From NCBI GenBank assembly GCA_964485345.1, contig CAZAJB010000084.1, forward strand, positions 1 to 8,643: a stretch of DNA of 8,643 bases, read 5' to 3'. The translations under genes and the position numbers were made by a program. Source of the DNA: UBA5420 sp964485345 (GTDB taxonomy: Bacteria > Bacillota > Limnochordia > Darwinibacteriales > Darwinibacteriaceae). Below, one piece after another: positions 1-6,243 of the stretch (within the stretch, counting starts at the first letter, position 1; each line of letters begins with the position of its first letter). The notes below the pieces were generated by a model that saw only the letters and a list, made by a program, of their open reading frames with translations, did no database searches and was not told where the DNA came from.

Positions 1-852
1 AACCAGTTCATGGAGCATGGTGGTGCTACCAGAAAACGTAATCTCATTGGTTGCGAGTATGTTTATACTGCGTTTCCAGTAGATAGCCCAGTCTTCCCAT
101 TTGCTCGTGCAACTGGTCTCAATGCTCGTGCCAGTGTATGGCGTGACTCTATTGTCGTTAACCAAGTGGGTAAGCGTTTCTATGACGAGACTGGTGCCGG
201 ATATTCGTATCCACGTTCTGGCCCAACCTTGGTTGGTAATGCAACCCAAGATCCGTATGTTCCACACGACTGGCGCAATACATTGATTCCAGGTGGTTAT
301 GCACCTACAGCATACACCGATGCCAGCAGAGCTATCAACGAAGGCTCGAACTTCCCTGATTACAGACCTGGTCCGACCTGGATGATCTTCGATTCCACGA
401 TTGTGGAACGCGAAGGATGGACACTTGGCGCACCTTATACTGATCCAAAGTTCTTCTTTGAGGCCAATACCCTTGCTGAGTTAGCAAAGAAAATTACGCA
501 GAACCCCTATACACGCGTTGAAATGTCAGCTAAGAACCTCGAAGAAACTGTTACCAGATACAACGAAATGGTTGAAGCTGGTAAGGATACCGATTTCGAG
601 AAGGCCAACATTTCCCATAAGATCATGAAGCCCCCCTTCTATGCTGCATGGTGTACATGTGTCTACCATGACTCCTACGGTGGTTTGATGGTTAATGAGC
701 ACTGCCAGGTTCAAGACCGTTGGGGTAAGACCGTTGAAGGTCTCTACGCTGGTGGCGAGGCAGCTGGTGGATGGAGTGAGCATGGTCTAGGCAAGTGTGT
801 TGTTCAAGGTTATATTGCAGGCAACCACGCAGTCAAAAACAAAAACAAATAG
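1..852 (+). CDS. FAD-dependent fumarate-reductase-like flavoprotein, C-terminal part (5' end outside window)
   Basis: The frame is open from base 1, so the 283 residues visible are the C-terminal part of a longer protein; ATG at 10 is internal. Visible marks of the FAD_binding_2/flavocytochrome c superfamily are VNQVGKRFYDET (about residues 53-64), which matches the VNxxGKRFxxE segment of the capping-domain region, and GLYAGGEAAGG (247-257), the C-terminal FAD-binding signature. Members reduce C=C or related bonds of small acceptors using a flavin hydride plus an Arg proton donor. Here the fumarate reductase pattern is broken. The segment after the DE pair reads TGAGY where the catalytic Arg is expected, and the C-terminal segment usually NRLGG reads EHGLGK, lacking the substrate-binding Arg. 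A His (223) before GGL is kept. I therefore call a divergent reductase with unknown substrate, not fumarate reductase. The exported FMN-domain protein 52 bases downstream is the likely electron donor, which suggests an extracytosolic location; the signal peptide cannot be seen. Confidence 0.85.
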   Translation, partial: NQFMEHGGATRKRNLIGCEYVYTAFPVDSPVFPFARATGLNARASVWRDSIVVNQVGKRFYDETGAGYSYPRSGPTLVGNATQDPYVPHDWRNTLIPGGYAPTAYTDASRAINEGSNFPDYRPGPTWMIFDSTIVEREGWTLGAPYTDPKFFFEANTLAELAKKITQNPYTRVEMSAKNLEETVTRYNEMVEAGKDTDFEKANISHKIMKPPFYAAWCTCVYHDSYGGLMVNEHCQVQDRWGKTVEGLYAGGEAAGGWSEHGLGKCVVQGYIAGNHAVKNKNK

Positions 853-853
853 G

Positions 854-881
854 TGTACAACGATCCATTTTGAGGTATAAT
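854..881 (+). promoter_or_regulatory. Possible sigma-A-type promoter for the FMN-domain gene
   Basis: A perfect TATAAT lies at 876-881, preceded 16 bases upstream by TGTACA at 854-859 (4 of 6 matches to TTGACA). It begins directly after the stop codon of the flavoprotein gene. Transcription would start near 888, just ahead of the ribosome binding site, giving a very short leader. It would let the FMN-domain protein be made independently of, or in excess over, the upstream reductase. No terminator separates the two genes, so co-transcription is also possible. Confidence 0.5.
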
Positions 882-890
882 TGCGTCATG

Positions 891-898
891 AGGGGAGG
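891..898 (+). promoter_or_regulatory. Ribosome binding site of the FMN-domain gene
   Basis: AGGGGAGG lies 6 bases before the ATG at 905. A second ATG follows immediately at 908, but the spacing favours the first. Confidence 0.75.
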
Positions 899-904
899 TA
901 ATAA

Positions 905-1582
905 ATGATGAAAAAGGTCATAAGCGCAGTTGTTCTGTTAGCGGTGTTGTCTCTAGGTGTCTTTGCTATGGCAGAAGCCCCTGCGACCCCTGGAACAGAC
1001 GACCTGACAGTGAAAGGTGCTACCTATATTGATGGCATCTACACCGGCAGAGGTGAAGGCTACAATGACTACATCGAAGTCGAGGTTACTGTTGAAGATG
1101 GCGCGATTGGGGACATCAAAATCCTTTATATCGCAGACACCCCTGGTGTTTGGGACCTTGCAGTGCCAAGGTTGAAAGCAGTTATGCTTGAGGAGCAAAG
1201 GCTCGATGTCGACACTGTTTCGCAAGCAACCTATTCCAGTGGTGGGTACATCGAAGCAGTCCAGAATGCGTTGCAAGACGCAGTAGCCCAAGACGCTGCC
1301 GCTGCGAGCGCCGGATATATTGATGGCGTCTACGTCGGCAGGGGTGAGGGTTATAATGACTACATCGAGGTAGAGGTAACTGTTGAAGGCGGTTTGATCA
1401 AAGACATCAAAGTTCTATACGTCGCAGACACCCCTGGTGTTTGGGATCTGGCAGTGAAACGCTTAACAGCGACCATGCTCGAAGGACAGGAAATTGATGT
1501 TGATACCGTTACTCAAGCAACCTTTACCAGTAAAGGATTCATTGGTGCAGTTCAAAATGCCTTGAAAGAAGCAGTGAAGTAA
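905..1582 (+). CDS. Exported protein with two tandem FMN-binding domains
   Basis: 225 residues. The N-terminus is a Sec signal peptide: MMKK, a hydrophobic stretch (about 5-20), then AMA with probable cleavage after residue 23. There is no lipobox Cys and no other membrane segment, so a soluble extracytosolic protein is expected. Two FMN-binding domains (PF04205-like) follow, residues 41-127 and 138-224, about 76% identical to each other over 87 positions by my alignment. Each has the DGxYxGRGEGYND entry, a DTPG turn and a flavinylation motif of the form Dxx(S/T)xAT: DTVSQAT (103-109) and DTVTQAT (200-206). In this family the last Thr carries FMN joined by a phosphoester bond, attached by ApbE; no apbE is seen here. 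Both motifs have Gln where Gly is usual. The protein probably carries two FMN groups and shuttles electrons to the neighbouring FAD reductase. It lacks a haem motif (no CxxCH) and any anchor, so its own electron source is unknown. Confidence 0.9.
   Translation: MMKKVISAVVLLAVLSLGVFAMAEAPATPGTDDLTVKGATYIDGIYTGRGEGYNDYIEVEVTVEDGAIGDIKILYIADTPGVWDLAVPRLKAVMLEEQRLDVDTVSQATYSSGGYIEAVQNALQDAVAQDAAAASAGYIDGVYVGRGEGYNDYIEVEVTVEGGLIKDIKVLYVADTPGVWDLAVKRLTATMLEGQEIDVDTVTQATFTSKGFIGAVQNALKEAVK
1025..1285 (+). repeat. Intragenic tandem repeat, copy 1 (FMN domain 1)
   Basis: This 261-base unit encodes residues 41-127 of the FMN-domain protein and corresponds to 1316-1576 at a constant offset of 291 bases. 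Bases 1131-1155 are identical to 1422-1446 (25 bases). The high DNA as well as protein similarity suggests a fairly recent internal duplication or ongoing gene conversion. Confidence 0.85.
1316..1576 (+). repeat. Intragenic tandem repeat, copy 2 (FMN domain 2)
   Basis: Second copy of the 261-base unit, encoding residues 138-224. It is separated from copy 1 by an Ala-rich linker (residues 128-137). Its flavinylation motif is DTVTQAT against DTVSQAT in copy 1. Confidence 0.85.
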
Positions 1583-1591
1583 GGGATTGAT

Positions 1592-1623
1592 AAAGGGTCT
1601 GCTCTCGAGCAGACCCTTTTTTT
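1592..1623 (+). terminator. Rho-independent terminator after the FMN-domain gene
   Basis: A perfect 12-bp stem, AAAGGGTCTGCT (1592-1603) with its complement (1608-1619), has a CTCG loop and ends in seven Ts (1617-1623). It starts 9 bases after the stop codon and ends the unit of genes 1 and 2. Confidence 0.93.
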
Positions 1624-1648
1624 CTCTGGTGCAAACATACTTGTTAAC

Positions 1649-1655
1649 AAGGAGG
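1649..1655 (+). promoter_or_regulatory. Ribosome binding site of the CxxxC tandem-domain gene
   Basis: AAGGAGG lies 7 bases before ATG 1663 and fixes this start. Only about 25 bases separate it from the upstream terminator, and I see no clear promoter in that gap. The gene may depend on read-through or on a non-consensus promoter. Confidence 0.8.
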
Positions 1656-1662
1656 AACACGG

Positions 1663-2763
1663 ATGCGTGTAGAGGATACGGACGCACTACGGGCCATTGA
1701 TAAGCCCGATCATATGGAAGAATACAAAGAGTCAGCAGAACACGATATTGATTTGTCTTTAGGCATTGACCTGCCAGAAAAAGTCATTCTTGGTGAAGAC
1801 CTGGAGCTGCAGTTGTGTGTTGCCTGCCCGTCCGCGTGTAACTTTGTAGACAAAACGCTAAGGGTTTTGAATGCGGATGGTGTGGTTTTAAGCGAAGCTG
1901 TCTTGGTGGAGTTCGATGAGACGGCCAACTATACCGAGAAGTTTAAGGTGCCGACGCCACAAAATGTAGGCGAGTATACCTGGACGGTGGCATTTGATCC
2001 TGGTGAAGACGGAACTGTTGGTCACCACGAGGTATCAGGGACGATTTGTTTTGAGGTTATACCCCATCCAACAAGTATGTCAGTCTGGGATGTCGAAACT
2101 CCCATTATTGCAGGGGAAGAGTTCTTTGCCACCATTGGTGCAAAATGCCATGCTGACTGTACTTTGGCCGGTTGTGAGTTTACCGTCTACGACCACACGA
2201 AAGAAGCAGTGGCCACGGATGTGCTTGGTAGCGAGCCTCACTCCGATCTGATTGATCTTTATGCGAGATCAGTGAAAATGCCGGCCCCACAAGAACTGGG
2301 GACCTATACTTGGGATGTGCATCTGGCGCGACCCCATCTAGACGTTCCGCATACAGAGAGTAGCTTCAGTTTTTCCTTCACGACGACTCCGGCCCCGGAG
2401 TGCTGGCTGACCGTTAGGGTTGTGGAGAAAGAGTCTGGAAATCCCATTGAGAATGCCCAGATTGCAGTTCGCCCTAATCTGCAGACCCTCTCTGTTAATG
2501 AAGCTGGAGAGGTGAAGGTGGCGTTACCAAAGGGCCAGCATCAGCTTAATGTCGATGCCGGCGTGATTGCACCAGTGGGACTACCCTATAAAATCGGCGA
2601 AGTGGCCAGGGTTACACGTGGTTTCGAGTACATGATCTTTGTGCCTGAGGAAAACAGGGAGACCTTTGAGCCCTTCCAACAAGAAATAGAGATCGAGCAA
2701 GACACGACCATTGTAGTGGAACTGGTAGGTGTCGTTGAACCTCCAGAAGAAACAACCCTCTAA
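1663..2763 (+). CDS. Uncharacterised protein: two CxxxC beta-sandwich modules plus carboxypeptidase-regulatory-like domain
   Basis: 366 residues, acidic, with no signal peptide or membrane segment, so probably cytoplasmic unless exported by another route. After a polar N-terminal tail (1-28) there are two related modules, about 29-133 and 137-242. Each has a strand-rich start, a CxxxC pair (C55-PSA-C59 with C52 nearby; C162-HAD-C166 with C171 nearby), then a P-x-PQ-x-x-G-x-YTW motif (97-107; 207-217), a late His and an F-x-F/V strand. This order points to an ancient duplication of an Ig-like beta-sandwich. Residues 247-356 fit a carboxypeptidase-regulatory-like fold: VRVVEKESGNPIENAQIAV, then an Asn-Glu-x-Gly turn and LPKGQHQLNV. 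No catalytic motif is visible. Paired Cys could bind metal or form disulfides; that is inference. From memory it resembles uncharacterised multi-module proteins with the same Cys-and-YTW pattern. It is flanked by terminators on both sides, so it is a one-gene unit. Confidence 0.85.
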   Translation: MRVEDTDALRAIDKPDHMEEYKESAEHDIDLSLGIDLPEKVILGEDLELQLCVACPSACNFVDKTLRVLNADGVVLSEAVLVEFDETANYTEKFKVPTPQNVGEYTWTVAFDPGEDGTVGHHEVSGTICFEVIPHPTSMSVWDVETPIIAGEEFFATIGAKCHADCTLAGCEFTVYDHTKEAVATDVLGSEPHSDLIDLYARSVKMPAPQELGTYTWDVHLARPHLDVPHTESSFSFSFTTTPAPECWLTVRVVEKESGNPIENAQIAVRPNLQTLSVNEAGEVKVALPKGQHQLNVDAGVIAPVGLPYKIGEVARVTRGFEYMIFVPEENRETFEPFQQEIEIEQDTTIVVELVGVVEPPEETTL

Positions 2764-2772
2764 GCACTGCCT

Positions 2773-2800
2773 GGATCAGAGATTCTCTGATCCTTTTTTT
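2773..2800 (+). terminator. Rho-independent terminator after the CxxxC tandem-domain gene
   Basis: A perfect 9-bp stem, GGATCAGAG (2773-2781) with CTCTGATCC (2785-2793), has an ATT loop and is followed by seven Ts (2794-2800). It lies 9 bases after the stop codon. Confidence 0.92.
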
Positions 2801-2811
2801 GTTCAGCAAGC

Positions 2812-2925
2812 TACCGGGTCTACCTCGAGACTAAGAAGGCGGAGCCCTACTTCAATAAGCTGGGGATCATGTATCAGTTTTTTGATTTGCAGGGAAACAA
2901 GGTCTCTTCCAAGAAGAACTCCTGA
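2812..2925 (+). pseudogene. Possible 3' remnant of a lost gene
   Basis: Between the terminator at 2800 and the helicase gene, the frame starting TAC at 2812 reads 37 codons without a stop and ends at TGA (2923-2925). The peptide starts YRVYLETKKAEPYFNKLG and continues IMYQFFDLQGNKVSSKKNS. Its composition is protein-like and it ends in a Lys/Ser-rich tail, as many real C-termini do. There is no start codon with a ribosome binding site: the only ATG (2869) would give 18 residues. In the same frame an upstream TGA lies at 2788, inside the terminator hairpin. I do not recognise the family. A chance open stretch of this length is quite possible, so confidence is low. Confidence 0.3.
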
Positions 2926-2952
2926 GAACGGTGCTTGGCTTGGAAAGCGACT

Positions 2953-2957
2953 GGGGG
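2953..2957 (+). promoter_or_regulatory. Ribosome binding site deciding the helicase start
   Basis: GGGGG lies 7 bases before the third of three consecutive in-frame ATGs (2959, 2962, 2965). Spacing to the first two (1 and 4 bases) is too short, so 2965 is preferred. The frame can be extended to a TTG at 2935, but that has only a weak purine stretch ahead of it. Confidence 0.55.
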
Positions 2958-2964
2958 TATGATG

Positions 2965-5900
2965 ATGGTTGTCAAGAAGGGTCTCTATGAGAGCGTCATA
3001 AACAACGCCTTATTCTCAAGCATAGCTGAGAAACGTGCGGATTTTGCCGTGACAAAGGAACCGATTGACGCAGTCGCCGCGAGCCGCATCTTTGCTTCAT
3101 ACTTAGCTACTGTTCTAGAACTAGGACTGAGCTACTATCAGTCTGGTGCGGAGGATGTGGAAGAGCAAATTGAACTCGTCAACCGCATCATCACCCAGTT
3201 GGCCGCGGAGGTCGCTGACCAAGAGCTCAGCGATTACCTCGTTAGAGAAAGCGCCCTCCTACGCTCCATTCACCATGCGGGGAAGCCCGGCTATCGGGCA
3301 CCTTTAACTTCAGTTGCTTACAGTTCACTCTTTACTGGGGCCCGCTCAGAACCGCGGGTGTATACGGAGCTGATCAAGGAAATCAGCTCCTCCGATCAAA
3401 TCGACCTACTCATCTCCTTTATTCGTTTTTCTGGATTGCGCTTGATTCTACCGGCGCTAAAGGAACACACTACCGCTGGAAAATCTCTCCGCGTGATCAC
3501 CACTTCCTACATGGGTGCTACCGACTACAAAGCGGTTGAAGCACTTGCTCAGCTACCTAACACTGAGGTTAGGGTATCCTATGACACCGAGCGCACACGC
3601 CTGCACGCCAAGGCTTACTATTTTCATCGCGAAACCGGTTTTAGTACGGCTTATATCGGATCGAGCAACATGTCAAAGGCAGCATTGACGGACGGTCTGG
3701 AATGGAATCTAAAGATCTCCGACCATACCTCCCATGAGGTCTTAGAGAAGTACAGAGCGACCTTCGAAACGTACTGGAACTCAAGGGATTTTGAAATCTT
3801 TGATCCAACCGAGGCTTTCCAGCGTAAACGTCTGCAAAGGGCTTTGGCCCACAGACCGGATCAGCACGAGATTTCGACCTACTTTGATATCCGACCCTAC
3901 AATTATCAGCAGCAGATCCTAGACCAACTGAGGGTAGAAAGGGAAGTGCATAACTCCAGGCGCAACCTCGTTGTCGCCGCGACCGGTACCGGCAAGACGG
4001 TGGTAGCCGCCCTCGATTTCAAACGCTATTACGCCACAAATCCGGGATGTAAGCTGCTCTTTGTCGCCCATCGCGAGGAGATCTTGCAGCAAAGTGTAGA
4101 TACCTTTCGGGGTATCCTGCGGGACAATAACTTTGGTGACCTCTGGGTAGGCGAGCATGTTCCCCGGGAACACAATCACCTTTTCGCTTCCATCCAGACG
4201 CTAGCCGTCGGCGAAAAGTTCAGGCAGTTCGCATCAGATTACTTCGACTTCATTATTGTCGATGAAACGCACCACGCATCGGCCAGGACCTACGACAACC
4301 TCCTAGAATACTACACGCCTGATCTCTTACTCGGTCTAACTGCGACACCGGAACGCCTTGATGGGGAGGATATCACAAAGTACTTTAACTCGCGGATCGC
4401 GAGCGAGATGCGTCTCACGCAAGCTATCGACGATGGTTTGCTCTGCCCCTTTCATTACTTTGGCGTCTCCGATGACGTGGACTTAGCCGATCTTCAGTGG
4501 AGGGCTGGCGGTTACGATGTCAGAGAACTCAACGGACTCTATCTTGACAATAAACGTCGAGTTGGAACCATCCTCAAGGCGTTGGAGACCTATTGCACTG
4601 ATCCCAGTCAGATTAAGGGCTTGGGCTTTTGCGTAAGCCAAGAGCACGCAGCCTTCATGGCTCGAAGTTTCAATCGTGGCCTGTACAAAGCGATGAGTCT
4701 TGACGCATCATCGCCGCCAGATGTGCGCAGAGCGGCTAAGAGAAAACTGGAGAGAGGTGATATCCAGTTCATCTTTGTTGTGGACCTCTATAACGAAGGC
4801 GTGGATATTCCAGAGGTTAATACGATTTTGTTCCTCAGACCAACCCAGTCTCCAACTGTGTTTATTCAGCAGTTGGGCCGTGGCTTGAGAATAACGGACG
4901 ACAAAGATGTCCTAACCGTGTTGGACTTTGTGGGCCGTGCGAACAAGGAATACAGCTTTGAACGAAAACTCAGATCCCTCCTAGGGCGAACGAATCGCAG
5001 TGTGCGGGCTGAGTTAGAGCATGGCTTTCCAACCCTGCCTAGGGCCTGCTTTATCCAACTAGAGAGGAAGGCGGAAGAACATATTCTTGAGAATCTCCGC
5101 CAGACGGAGTTGGGTAAAAGGCGCCTAATCTCCATGATCAAGGCTTTTGCAGGCGAGAGCAGATTGCCGCTAAATCTGGCTAACTTTTTAAAGCATTATG
5201 ACTTAGAACCGACGACGATATATCGGAGATCCAGTTTCTACGAGCTCTGCTACGAAGCGGGCGTCATCAGAGACTACCGAGTCGATGACTATAACTCACT
5301 CAATCGTGCCTTGAGTTGGGTCCTACAGATTGATTCCCGGGAGTGGATTGACTTCTTGCTTCACTATTTAGAGAGGCCCGAGTACTCCTTGCAGGATCTT
5401 GCGCGAGAAGAAGAAGTCATGTTGTTAATGTTTCATTACTCCGTTTGGAATCAGGATGCAGAAGGGGATATCATTGCTTATTTGAACCGCCTGCGAGAGC
5501 AAAACTCCAGCCTGTTTAAGGAGATTGTCGAGCTCTTAGGGTATAATCGTGACCATATCGGTTTTGTCGGAGAGAGGGCTGGTGTTCCTTACACCTTCCC
5601 CCTTGAGCTTTACGCGCGCTACAGTACAAACCAAGTCCTTGCAGCCCTCGGCGAGCATAGCGCGGATCGGATGCGACCGTTTCGTGAAGGGGTGCTTTAT
5701 CTGGAAGATAAGTATACTGACGTCCTCTTTGTGACCTTAGATAAGTCCGACAAGTCGTTTTCGCCAGATACGCAATATGAAGACTACGCGATCAGTGAGC
5801 GGCTCTTTCATTGGCAATCCCAAAGAAGAATCTCGAATCATTCGCCCACAGGATTACGCTATATCAATCAACACGCCCAAGAGTCAACGGTACTGCTTTT

Positions 5901-6072
5901 CGTTCGGGAACAAAAAGAGTTGGTCCGGGGCAAGATCACCTCTGCTTTCTTCTTCTTGGGCAAAGCCCACTACGGCTCCCATAGTGGTTCAAAGCCCATT
6001 AGTATCGTCTGGGAAATGGAAAAGCCTATTCCCGCCTCGATCCTGGAAAAGTCGAATACATTGGCTAACTAG
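2965..6072 (+). CDS. PLD-like nuclease/superfamily 2 helicase/DUF3427-like fusion protein
   Basis: 1035 residues from ATG 2965. Order of parts: an N-terminal helical region (1-105); a phospholipase D-like nuclease module (about 125-280) with one HxK...GSxN signature, H214-A-K216 and GSSN (232-235); a superfamily 2 helicase core with Walker A AATGTGKT (338-345), DETHH (433-437), TATPER (459-464), EGVDIPE (611-617) and motif VI QQLGRGLR (635-642); and a long C-terminal region (about 700-1030) that matches the DUF3427-type helicase tail in position and style. All helicase motifs look intact, so ATP-driven duplex translocation is expected. The single PLD signature implies that dimerisation is needed for a complete active site, if it is active. 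Such proteins are accessory in Bacillota and are often discussed as restriction-like or phage-defence factors; that role is inference. No methylase, specificity subunit or partner is visible. No clear promoter was found upstream, and no T-tailed terminator downstream. Cytoplasmic. Confidence 0.9.
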   Translation: MVVKKGLYESVINNALFSSIAEKRADFAVTKEPIDAVAASRIFASYLATVLELGLSYYQSGAEDVEEQIELVNRIITQLAAEVADQELSDYLVRESALLRSIHHAGKPGYRAPLTSVAYSSLFTGARSEPRVYTELIKEISSSDQIDLLISFIRFSGLRLILPALKEHTTAGKSLRVITTSYMGATDYKAVEALAQLPNTEVRVSYDTERTRLHAKAYYFHRETGFSTAYIGSSNMSKAALTDGLEWNLKISDHTSHEVLEKYRATFETYWNSRDFEIFDPTEAFQRKRLQRALAHRPDQHEISTYFDIRPYNYQQQILDQLRVEREVHNSRRNLVVAATGTGKTVVAALDFKRYYATNPGCKLLFVAHREEILQQSVDTFRGILRDNNFGDLWVGEHVPREHNHLFASIQTLAVGEKFRQFASDYFDFIIVDETHHASARTYDNLLEYYTPDLLLGLTATPERLDGEDITKYFNSRIASEMRLTQAIDDGLLCPFHYFGVSDDVDLADLQWRAGGYDVRELNGLYLDNKRRVGTILKALETYCTDPSQIKGLGFCVSQEHAAFMARSFNRGLYKAMSLDASSPPDVRRAAKRKLERGDIQFIFVVDLYNEGVDIPEVNTILFLRPTQSPTVFIQQLGRGLRITDDKDVLTVLDFVGRANKEYSFERKLRSLLGRTNRSVRAELEHGFPTLPRACFIQLERKAEEHILENLRQTELGKRRLISMIKAFAGESRLPLNLANFLKHYDLEPTTIYRRSSFYELCYEAGVIRDYRVDDYNSLNRALSWVLQIDSREWIDFLLHYLERPEYSLQDLAREEEVMLLMFHYSVWNQDAEGDIIAYLNRLREQNSSLFKEIVELLGYNRDHIGFVGERAGVPYTFPLELYARYSTNQVLAALGEHSADRMRPFREGVLYLEDKYTDVLFVTLDKSDKSFSPDTQYEDYAISERLFHWQSQRRISNHSPTGLRYINQHAQESTVLLFVREQKELVRGKITSAFFFLGKAHYGSHSGSKPISIVWEMEKPIPASILEKSNTLAN

Positions 6073-6084
6073 TGAGAAGTCCGC

Positions 6085-6200
6085 AAGGGGGATTGTTCCC
6101 TTATCTCCAGGCGAAGCAGGATTTGGGGGTGGTCGCGGGGAACCTTTCAAAAAAGCCCGGCAGCATCGATTTTCGGCACTGCTCGCCTAGCCATGGGCTT
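6085..6200 (+). other. Intergenic leader with competing stem-loops, no recognised riboswitch
   Basis: In the 171-base gap (6073-6243) I see AAGGG (6085-6089) able to pair with CCCTT (6098-6102); GTTCCCT (6095-6101) able instead to pair with GGGGAAC (6137-6143), which excludes the first; and a nested stem in which AAGCCC (6153-6158) pairs with GGGCTT (6195-6200) around an imperfect hairpin (6160-6182). I do not see the consensus of the c-di-GMP-I or c-di-GMP-II riboswitches. The nested stem followed by the complement of A6 (6149-6154) would look like a terminator on the minus strand, but no minus-strand gene leads into it. The pairings could be chance. Confidence 0.3.
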
Positions 6201-6231
6201 GCGAAAGTGCAGCTGTTAGAGTGACGACCTT

Positions 6232-6237
6232 AGGAGG
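6232..6237 (+). promoter_or_regulatory. Ribosome binding site supporting a GTG start
   Basis: AGGAGG lies 6 bases before GTG 6244. It is a near-perfect Shine-Dalgarno and decides the start of the PAS/GGDEF/HD-GYP gene; the next in-frame Met codon is residue 27, inside the first PAS domain. Confidence 0.88.
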
Positions 6238-6243
6238 TGTAGC

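Noticed and set aside
1..852. Naming the first gene as a true fumarate reductase
   Set aside because: Key substrate-site arginines are not visible in the expected motifs, and the N-terminus is missing, so the substrate cannot be named.
953..1291. Minus-strand open frames opposite the coding genes (here and at 526-783, 3919-4179, 4866-5141, 7985-8230, 8243-8515)
   Set aside because: They lie wholly or mostly opposite well-supported genes, lack ribosome binding sites and show no recognisable motifs.
2729..2962. 77-residue open frame bridging the terminator and helicase start
   Set aside because: It overlaps the end of the preceding gene, runs through a strong terminator hairpin, and its Ser/Arg-rich product looks like an out-of-frame reading.
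2935..2964. TTG at 2935 as the start of the helicase gene
   Set aside because: It would add ten residues (from TTG) with poor ribosome-binding support. ATG 2965 has GGGGG at a 7-base spacing and begins the expected family-like sequence (MVVKKGLYES).
5777..6190. 137-residue frame at the end of the helicase gene
   Set aside because: Mostly a shadow of the helicase gene in another frame; it has no ribosome binding site and no family-like motif.
6149..6200. Minus-strand rho-independent terminator
   Set aside because: The nested stem followed by T6 on the minus strand fits loosely, but no minus-strand gene leads into it.
6085..6243. Cyclic di-GMP riboswitch upstream of the GGDEF/HD-GYP gene
   Set aside because: An attractive location, but I could not find the conserved core elements of either known class by eye. 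Kept only as an undefined structured leader.
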